NCBI GenBank assembly: GCA_013204495.1
Contig: JABMNQ010000092.1
Span: 1-13,554 of the forward strand
Reading direction: 5' to 3'
Length of the DNA stretch: 13,554 bases
From: Candidatus Pelagibacter sp.
Lineage (GTDB): Bacteria; Pseudomonadota; Alphaproteobacteria; Pelagibacterales; Pelagibacteraceae
In this document: positions 7,906 to 13,554 of the stretch, piece after piece
How the letters are laid out: every line of letters begins with the position of its first letter
Position numbering within the stretch: position 1 is the first letter of the stretch
Notes under the pieces: model-generated
Told to the model about the DNA's origin: nothing
Seen by the model: only the letters and a program-made list of their open reading frames with translations
The model's database searches: none
Program-made: the position numbers and the translations under genes

Positions 7906-8289
7906 ATGATATTTGTAAAAAACCTTAAATCTGTTTCTGATCAAGAATGGACAACAACAGAAAAATATCCTGGCGTTCGATGGAAATTTTTAATTGATGC
8001 AGATTTTACAGGTAGTTCTGGACTTTCACTTGGTTTTGCTGAAATCGCTCCAGGAGGCAATTTAACTCTTCATTATCATTCACCAGATGAAATATATGTA
8101 GTAACCAGTGGAACAGGAATACTAAATAAATCAGGTGAACTTGAAGAAATTAAAAAAGGTGATGTTGTCTATATAGCAGGTAATGCAGAACATGCTTTAA
8201 AAAATGATGGAGAAGAAACTTTAGGTTTTTATTGGATTTTTCCTACAGATCGTTTTTCAGAGGTTGATTATTTTTCAGCTAATAACTAA
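7906..8289 (+). CDS. dddK: DMSP lyase DddK (cupin)
   Basis: Cleaves dimethylsulfoniopropionate to dimethyl sulfide and acrylate using one bound metal ion in a small cupin barrel. The protein is 127 residues, close to the roughly 130 residues I recall for the characterised Pelagibacter ubique DddK, and nearly the whole sequence agrees with that enzyme as remembered, including the opening MIFVKNL, EKYPGVRWKFLIDADF, and the tail FPTDRFSEV. Cupin motif 1 gives H56, H58 and E62, motif 2 gives H96, and the catalytic-site tyrosines Y64 and Y122 are in place; these positions equal the published numbering as I remember it. There is no signal peptide, so it is cytosolic. It stands alone between two units, after a 139-nt leader region and 20 nt from the convergent permease gene. 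A generic cupin is the fallback if the match fails. Confidence 0.92.
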   Translation: MIFVKNLKSVSDQEWTTTEKYPGVRWKFLIDADFTGSSGLSLGFAEIAPGGNLTLHYHSPDEIYVVTSGTGILNKSGELEEIKKGDVVYIAGNAEHALKNDGEETLGFYWIFPTDRFSEVDYFSANN

Positions 8290-8309
8290 TTCTAATTAAA
8301 AACTTTTTA

Positions 8310-9050
8310 TCAATTATTGCCATCTTGTTTAAGTTTTCTTTCAAGCCTTCTTACAAAGTAAGACACAAGTAGTATTAAAATTAAATATTCTAGGATTAAA
8401 AATGTGTAAATTTCAAGAGGTCTATAAGTGGATACCACAAGCTCATTGGCTTTACGGGTAAGATCTGCAATTCCAATAATTGACACTAAAGAAGACATTT
8501 TTAAAACATAAACAAATTGATTACCTAGTGCGGGTAGAATATTTTTAATAGCTTGCGGCAGTATGACTAATCTTAATCTTTTAAAAAAACTTAAACCTAA
8601 AGAGCTACCAGCTTCCCATTGTGCTTTCTTAATAGAATTAATTCCTGCTCTAAATATTTCTGCCTGAAATGCACTTTCACTAATAGCAAGGGCAATAATT
8701 CCAGATACAAAAGGACTAAAACTTAGACCGGTCATAATAGGTAACCCGTAATAAACCCAAAGAATTAGAACTAATAAAGGTATCGCTCTTACAATCTCAA
8801 CGTAGCCAATGTTTATATATGTGAGATATTTATTTTTTGCCAAAGAAGGTATTGCAATAATAAATCCTATAATCATTGAGATGATAATAGATATTACTGA
8901 GATATAGATTGTAACACCCATACCACTTAAAAGAAATTTTAAGTTAGTTAAACCATTTACTTTATTAGGTGAGAGTATGTACCAACCCCATTCATGATCA
9001 GTACACGATGTAAGCGTTAGCAATAAAAATAAAAGAAGTAGTTTTTTCAC
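8310..9050 (-). CDS. Amino-acid-type ABC transporter permease (HisM/GlnP family) with lipobox-like N-terminus
   Basis: Inner-membrane permease of the polar amino acid uptake family, 246 residues, starting with GTG. The family regions are clear: VEIVRAIPLLVLILWVYYGLP at 84-104, and the EAA loop, which contacts the ATPase, as EAGSSLGLSFFKRLRLVILPQAI at 146-168. About five membrane segments lie between residues 44 and 234. The first 43 residues are unusual: MKKLLLLFLLLTLTSC resembles a lipoprotein signal with lipobox L13-T14-S15-C16, then a short region with HEWGWYILSP. A start at M44 would keep the permease core but lose this. It lies 40 nt after the binding-protein gene, its likely partner. 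No ATP-binding subunit is in the window. Confidence 0.92.
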   Translation of the reverse strand: MKKLLLLFLLLTLTSCTDHEWGWYILSPNKVNGLTNLKFLLSGMGVTIYISVISIIISMIIGFIIAIPSLAKNKYLTYINIGYVEIVRAIPLLVLILWVYYGLPIMTGLSFSPFVSGIIALAISESAFQAEIFRAGINSIKKAQWEAGSSLGLSFFKRLRLVILPQAIKNILPALGNQFVYVLKMSSLVSIIGIADLTRKANELVVSTYRPLEIYTFLILEYLILILLVSYFVRRLERKLKQDGNN

Positions 9051-9090
9051 TTTTAAAACTATAGAGATTTAAATCTAAATATCTAATGTA

Positions 9091-9858
9091 TTATAAGCTT
9101 TTTAGATTATACTTTTTAAGTAAGTTATCGAAGAAGCCTGAAGCTTTTTTTACTTCAATCCATTGATTAACATAGTTAATCCAAACTTGATCATTTTGAT
9201 CTACCATCATAGCTAAAACAGCTGGATTTTTACCACCATCTTTTACGATTGCTAATTGAGGGTAAGTAATAACTAACTTGTTAGCTTCAGTTGAACTTGT
9301 AATATGACCATCTGCTCTTCCAGATAAAACTTCTTGAAAATCTCTAGCCGGAGATTCAATTGATTTTAGTTTAGATTTGGGAAAAAACTCTTTTGCTTTT
9401 TCTTCTTGTGACGTTCCAAGAGTTGTAGCGATAGTAACTTTTTCACTATTTAAAGATTCCCATGTTGGAAATTTTTTAAGGTTCTTTTTTAACACCAATG
9501 GAACAGTTCCATATTTATAATAAGAATTTGTAAATCCTGCTACTAATGCTCTTTTAGCAGTTTTGGTTACACTTGTTGAAACATCATACCTTCCAGAAGT
9601 AATTCCTGAAACAATAGTTTTCCATTCAGTTGGAACAAAAGTTACTTTCACACCCATATCTTTTGCTAACTCTTCCATAACATCAATATCAAAGCCAACG
9701 TATTTGTTTGTGGCTGGATCTTTCATGCTCATTGGATCCCAGTCACCTGTAGTTCCAACTTTTAACTCACCAGAAGATAATATCTGATTAAGTTTAGATT
9801 CTGCGTTAACGGAGAAGGGTAAGAGTGCTAATAGCACCAATAAAAGTATTTTTTTCAC
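9091..9858 (-). CDS. Periplasmic solute-binding protein, amino acid ABC transporter (family 3)
   Basis: Captures a small, probably amino-acid-like, substrate in the periplasm for the permease encoded next. The product is 255 residues with a clear Sec signal peptide, [19 protein letters not shown], cut at A19/E20. The mature part begins with the family pattern [20 protein letters not shown], followed by [19 protein letters not shown] near 54-72, typical of SBP_bac_3 proteins. The start is GTG at 9858-9856; an ATG one base upstream runs into a stop at once. Some features (TTGDW, TSSTEA) also recall the periplasmic cyclohexadienyl dehydratase PheC, which shares this fold, but the adjacent permease favours transport. 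It follows soxG by 36 nt on the same strand, so sarcosine, dimethylglycine or a related amine is a possible ligand; that is inference. Confidence 0.9.
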   Translation of the reverse strand: MKKILLLVLLALLPFSVNAESKLNQILSSGELKVGTTGDWDPMSMKDPATNKYVGFDIDVMEELAKDMGVKVTFVPTEWKTIVSGITSGRYDVSTSVTKTAKRALVAGFTNSYYKYGTVPLVLKKNLKKFPTWESLNSEKVTIATTLGTSQEEKAKEFFPKSKLKSIESPARDFQEVLSGRADGHITSSTEANKLVITYPQLAIVKDGGKNPAVLAMMVDQNDQVWINYVNQWIEVKKASGFFDNLLKKYNLKSL

Positions 9859-9894
9859 ATGCGTAATATAACAATAATTTTGATAAATTTAAGG

Positions 9895-10458
9895 CTATAA
9901 TCTTGACGCACTATCAGTCAACCAAGAATACAAATGCTGAGAAAAAGACCGTCTTACCAGTAAATTAACCTCATTTATTTCTATATGATGAATAATAACG
10001 TCTATATGGGATAATATTGTTTGAGCAACAGAGCCTTTTTTATCTTTAAATTTATTGAAATTAAACGGTGATCCAGTTGCAAAAAGATCAAATACTTTAC
10101 TACCTTTTATATTAATCATTACAAATTGATCGCTAACATCGGTTATTGCACCCAAGTTAGTTTTCGAGATATTATTCATTAAATTATCCTCAACTTTATA
10201 ATTATTTGTGTCTTGATTTGTTGTTTTATTGGAAACTAGCATCCATTCATCGGGACTTAACCAGTATGCAGTTAAAGTTTCTCCAAATGTAGACGTATTA
10301 GCTTCTGTCGGTAAAAGTATATCCAAATTTTTATCAATAGCTGAATTAAACTCTTTTGTTTTACCTCTTATGATTAATTTCATAATAGGCTTAATTTCTT
10401 TCATCTCTAAATTTAAGTAAGATTTATTCTCTTTAATAGTTGAATTATAATTAAGCAT
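9895..10458 (-). CDS. soxG: Sarcosine oxidase gamma subunit
   Basis: The gamma chain of heterotetrameric sarcosine oxidase, related to the C-terminal folate-binding fold of GcvT but without a known catalytic site of its own. The product is 187 residues. The family pattern can be followed as TLTAYWLSPDEWMLVSNK near 62-79, then TDVSDQFVMINIKGSKVFDLFATGSPFNF near 106-134, and IHHIEINEVNLLVRRSFSQHLYSWL near 155-179. Sequence conservation in this subunit is low, so position right after soxA is important support. Its ATG overlaps the soxA stop region by 8 nt, which suggests coupled translation. Confidence 0.93.
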   Translation of the reverse strand: MLNYNSTIKENKSYLNLEMKEIKPIMKLIIRGKTKEFNSAIDKNLDILLPTEANTSTFGETLTAYWLSPDEWMLVSNKTTNQDTNNYKVEDNLMNNISKTNLGAITDVSDQFVMINIKGSKVFDLFATGSPFNFNKFKDKKGSVAQTILSHIDVIIHHIEINEVNLLVRRSFSQHLYSWLTDSASRL

Positions 10459-13400
10459 TTAACCTCACATTTTCTTTGTCAAAAAATACAGAATCAACAA
10501 TTGTCACGCTAATATTTTTATCTTCAATTGGAATAAATAATTTCTGACCCATCATATTTTTTCCACCCCTAACAACAGCTAGTGCAATGGATTTATTTAA
10601 ATTTGGACTGTAGTAACTTGATGTAACGTGACCAAGCATTTCAACTGGTTTTTGATTGGTATTAGCAATAATTTGTGCACCTTCTTCTAAAACTTCAGTT
10701 GGATTATCTGTTAACAACCCAACTAATTGTTTACGGTCTTCACGCATTGTATCTGATCTATAGAGTGATCGTTTACCAATAAAGTCATATTTTTTTTTAC
10801 TAACAATCCAATCCATTTGTAAGTCAATAGGTGTCATTGTGCCATCCGTATCTTGACCCACAATAATAAATCCTTTTTCAGCTCTTAATAAGTGCATAGT
10901 TTCAGTTCCATATGGAGTAATATTAAATTCTTTTCCAGTTTCAATACACTTTTCCCAAAGAGACTTGCCAAAGTTTGCTTGGATATTAATTTCATAACTA
11001 TGTTCACCGGTGAAACTAATTCTCATTATTCTACATTTTACGTTACCAATTTTAGCATTTTTAAATGACATGTGAGGAAAGCTTTCATCTGATAAATCTA
11101 AATCAGGAATTAATTTGTTTAATATTTTTTTACTATTTGGACCACAAATACTTGCAGTAGCATAATGATCAGTAACTGATGTTAAGTAAACATCTAATTC
11201 AGGCCATTCAGTTTGAAGATAATCCTCAAGTTTACCAAGAACATTTGCGGCACCTCCAGTAGTTGTTGTCATAATGTAATGATTTTCATCTAAACGTGTT
11301 GTTACACCATCATCATAAACCATACCGTCTTCATTAAGCATTAAACCATATCTACATTTACCAATAGCAAGTTTTGACCAAGCATTCGTATAAACTCTGT
11401 TTAAAAATTCAGAAGCATCAGTACCTTGAATATCAATCTTACCAAGAGTTGAAGCGTCTAATATTCCAGCACTATCTCTAGCTGCTTTACTTTCTCTTTG
11501 AACGGCTTGATGCATAGTTTCATTATTTTGTGGATAATACCAAGCTCTCTTCCATTGACCCACATTTTCAAATTCTGCTTTATGTTCAGTATGCCAATCA
11601 TTCATAGGAGTTCTTCTAAATGTTTCAAAGTATTCTCCAACGTTTCTTCCAACAATAGTTCCAAATGTTAAAGGTGTATATGGAGGTCTAAATGTTGTTG
11701 TTCCAAGCTCTCCCATTTTAACACCAGCCGTTTCAGCAATAATTCCTAACGCATGCATATTGCCTAATTTACCTTGATCTGTACCCATACCTGTTGTCGT
11801 ATAACGTTTTACGTGTTCGATAGATCTAAAGCCCTCTCTAAGTGCGAGCTTAATATCTTTTGCCGTTGCGTCATTTTGATAATCAACAAATGGTTTCGTT
11901 TTTCCAAGAATTTTATCTGACGGAAGCAACCAAATATTTCTAAACTCCTTATCCTTTGGGCATTTTATATTTAAATTGTCATAATCGCTTTTACTTATAT
12001 TTAAAAATTCTTTTATAGCTTTTGAAGAATATGTTATTACATCGCCAATTTCAAAATCACCATTACATGAGCCAATACTTATTTGATCTGAAGGATATTT
12101 ATTAGGTATAAAAACTTGATCTTCATCTCTAAATTTTAATTTGCCACCTGATTGAGTAAATAAATGAACAGCTGGTGTCCATCCTCCAGCAATAGCCAGA
12201 CAGTCACAATTTAGTGTGGTTTTTTTAGAACCACTAAAAGACTGTCCATCTTTAGACAGCTGCATAATAGTAACTTTATTTATTCTTTTATAACCTTCAG
12301 TGTCAACAATTGTGTGAGCTCTATAAATTTTAATCCCAAGATTTTCAGCTTCTTTAGTAAACTCTGAATTAGATTGTTCTCTAATATCAATAATTGCCTC
12401 TACATTAATTCCTTTTTTACTTAAAGAAATAGCACTTTCATAAGCGGTATCGTTGTTTGTAAAGAAGATATTTTTTTGACCTGTAGCAACACCGAAGTAA
12501 TCAGCATATTTTTTAACAGCTGATGAAAGCATAATCCCAGGCCGATCATTATTATTAAACACCAATGGTCTTTCTAGAGAGCCTGTTGCAACAATAACTT
12601 TTTTAGCTCTAATTTTTAATAATCTTTGTCTTACTTTATTTTTTTTTTCAACTCGTGGAAGGTGATCTGTTAGATTTTCTCTTGCTAATAAATAATTATA
12701 TCCATGGTATGCGGCTACACTTGTTCTTGTTTTAATTTCTAAATTGTCTAATTTTTTTAATTCACTTATTTCATTTTCTAACCACTGACATGAATTTTGA
12801 TCATTAATTTTAATATGATCTGAATTTTGGTATATTGTTGAGCCGCCAATTTCATTTTTTTCATCAAGTAATAAAGTTTTTAAATTATTTTTAGCTGCAG
12901 TTTTAGCGGCCATAATTCCAGCTATACCAGCACCAATTACAAGGACATCGCAGTGAATATATTTGTGCTCATAAATGTCTGGATCAGGTTTAGTAGGTGA
13001 TTTTCCAAGACCTGCGGAATGTCTTATAACATACTCATATTTTTCCCAGAAATTAGCTGGCCACATAAAAGTTTTATAATAAAAGCCCGCTGGTAAAAGA
13101 GGGGACATAAAATTATTTATTCCACCAATGTCGAAATTAACACTTGGCCAACAGTTTTGACTTTTTGCTTCTAACCCATCATAGATCTCTATTTCAGTAA
13201 CTCTAACATTTGGCTCAGTAAAAGCTGTATTGTCATTAATTTGAACTATCCCACTTGGCTCTTCAGAGCCGGCGGTCATTATTCCTCTTGGTCTGTGGTA
13301 TTTAAAACTTCTTCCAACTAAATGAACATCATTAGAGAGAAGGGCTGAGGCTAATGTATCTCCTTTAAAACCATAATAGGTTTTGCCATTAAATTTAAAT

Positions 13401-13459
13401 TCAATTTTTTTGGTCTCATCAATAAATTTACTGGTTTTTACTCTTAAATTTTTTAACAT
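10451..13459 (-). CDS. soxA: Sarcosine oxidase alpha subunit
   Basis: Large subunit of tetrameric sarcosine oxidase. With the FAD-carrying beta chain it oxidises sarcosine to glycine, passing the methyl carbon to tetrahydrofolate as 5,10-methylene-THF with release of H2O2. The N-terminal ferredoxin-like domain contains GDTLASALLSN and GRSFKYHRPRGIMTAG (about 33-64 of the shorter product). It is followed by a Rossmann NAD-binding motif VIGAGIAGIMAAK near 174-186 and a second oxidoreductase half. The GcvT-like folate domain takes up the last 350-380 residues, with ILDASTLGKIDIQG, YGTETMHLLRAEKGFI and PIDLQMDW. I prefer ATG at 13459 (1002 residues), 4 nt after the soxD stop. A GTG at 13486 would add nine residues and overlap soxD by 23 nt. 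The protein is complete. Confidence 0.97.
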   Translation of the reverse strand: MLKNLRVKTSKFIDETKKIEFKFNGKTYYGFKGDTLASALLSNDVHLVGRSFKYHRPRGIMTAGSEEPSGIVQINDNTAFTEPNVRVTEIEIYDGLEAKSQNCWPSVNFDIGGINNFMSPLLPAGFYYKTFMWPANFWEKYEYVIRHSAGLGKSPTKPDPDIYEHKYIHCDVLVIGAGIAGIMAAKTAAKNNLKTLLLDEKNEIGGSTIYQNSDHIKINDQNSCQWLENEISELKKLDNLEIKTRTSVAAYHGYNYLLARENLTDHLPRVEKKNKVRQRLLKIRAKKVIVATGSLERPLVFNNNDRPGIMLSSAVKKYADYFGVATGQKNIFFTNNDTAYESAISLSKKGINVEAIIDIREQSNSEFTKEAENLGIKIYRAHTIVDTEGYKRINKVTIMQLSKDGQSFSGSKKTTLNCDCLAIAGGWTPAVHLFTQSGGKLKFRDEDQVFIPNKYPSDQISIGSCNGDFEIGDVITYSSKAIKEFLNISKSDYDNLNIKCPKDKEFRNIWLLPSDKILGKTKPFVDYQNDATAKDIKLALREGFRSIEHVKRYTTTGMGTDQGKLGNMHALGIIAETAGVKMGELGTTTFRPPYTPLTFGTIVGRNVGEYFETFRRTPMNDWHTEHKAEFENVGQWKRAWYYPQNNETMHQAVQRESKAARDSAGILDASTLGKIDIQGTDASEFLNRVYTNAWSKLAIGKCRYGLMLNEDGMVYDDGVTTRLDENHYIMTTTTGGAANVLGKLEDYLQTEWPELDVYLTSVTDHYATASICGPNSKKILNKLIPDLDLSDESFPHMSFKNAKIGNVKCRIMRISFTGEHSYEINIQANFGKSLWEKCIETGKEFNITPYGTETMHLLRAEKGFIIVGQDTDGTMTPIDLQMDWIVSKKKYDFIGKRSLYRSDTMREDRKQLVGLLTDNPTEVLEEGAQIIANTNQKPVEMLGHVTSSYYSPNLNKSIALAVVRGGKNMMGQKLFIPIEDKNISVTIVDSVFFDKENVRLNA

Positions 13460-13463
13460 ATAT

Positions 13464-13554
13464 TTAGATAGTTGGTGGCTTTTCACCCATTTTATAAACT
13501 GCTTTTATTTCATCATTAGAAGTATCACGCACCATATTGAACCATTTTCTACAC
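13464..13554 (-). CDS. soxD: Sarcosine oxidase delta subunit, C-terminal end (partial)
   Basis: Only the last 29 codons and a TAA stop are in the window. Read on the minus strand from the right edge, the peptide ends CRKWFNMVRDTSNDEIKAVY then KMGEKPPTI. The pattern Cys-Arg-x-Trp-Phe-Asn followed by RDT and a YxMG tail is the characteristic end of the small zinc-binding delta subunit, whose final cysteine of the zinc site would be the C seen here. Its position just before soxA fits the common soxBDAG order. The rest of soxD, and probably soxB, lies beyond the right edge. Confidence 0.9.
   Translation of the reverse strand, partial: CRKWFNMVRDTSNDEIKAVYKMGEKPPTI

Noticed and set aside
8297..8309. 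Palindrome TAAAAACTTTTTA between dddK and the permease gene as a bidirectional terminator
   Set aside because: The palindrome leaves no room for a loop and has no GC in the stem, so it cannot form a normal intrinsic terminator; it may only be an A/T tract.
9563..9787. Plus-strand reading frame inside the binding-protein gene
   Set aside because: Chance open frame opposite a well-supported gene.
9091..9858. Periplasmic cyclohexadienyl dehydratase (PheC) instead of a binding protein
   Set aside because: The fold and a few motifs are shared, but the permease gene right behind it and the overall pattern fit a transport binding protein better; kept as an alternative only.
10229..10420. Plus-strand reading frame inside soxG
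   Set aside because: Chance open frame; soxG is supported by family pattern and operon position.
13460..13486. GTG at 13486 as the soxA start
   Set aside because: It would overlap soxD by 23 nt and add nine residues (MKSHQLSKY) not expected at the family N-terminus; ATG at 13459, just after the soxD stop, is more natural, though the longer form is not excluded.

Overview
The window looks like a piece of a streamlined, AT-rich marine alphaproteobacterial genome, most likely SAR11 (Pelagibacterales). The grounds are very low GC, almost no intergenic space, stop/start overlaps of the TAATG type, and the gene set: GatCAB amidotransferase, tetrameric sarcosine oxidase, and a small cupin that closely matches the SAR11 DMSP lyase DddK. 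I see no tRNA or rRNA gene, insertion sequence, CRISPR array, phage gene or origin.

Layout. (1) Bases 1-1106, minus strand: ruvX followed by pyrB, which runs off the left edge. (2) Bases 1107-1157: a short divergent promoter gap. (3) Bases 1158-7766, plus strand: gatC-gatA-gatB, an SAM-dependent O-methyltransferase, trhO (tRNA U34 hydroxylase), a MATE transporter and a secreted thermonuclease-type nuclease. The genes overlap or lie within 10 nt of each other, so this is probably one transcription unit. (4) Bases 7767-7905: the only sizeable non-coding stretch. It holds an unexplained GC-rich block, an inverted repeat and the probable dddK promoter. (5) Bases 7906-8289, plus strand: dddK. (6) Bases 8310-13554, minus strand, convergent with dddK: the end of soxD, then soxA, soxG, an amino-acid-type solute-binding protein and an ABC permease. 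No ABC ATPase or soxB lies inside the window; soxB may lie beyond the right edge.

How the genes fit together. The left half is housekeeping: pyrimidine synthesis, 16S rRNA maturation, tRNA-dependent amidation and tRNA wobble modification. The right half deals with small methylated osmolytes and one-carbon units. Sarcosine oxidase turns sarcosine, the end of glycine betaine demethylation, into glycine and methylene-tetrahydrofolate, and may share a transcript with an uptake system. DddK cleaves DMSP to DMS and acrylate. Most calls are ordinary family assignments. The points that deserve a second look are the intergenic block before dddK, the lipoprotein-like N-terminus on the permease, and the two-component ABC system without a local ATPase.
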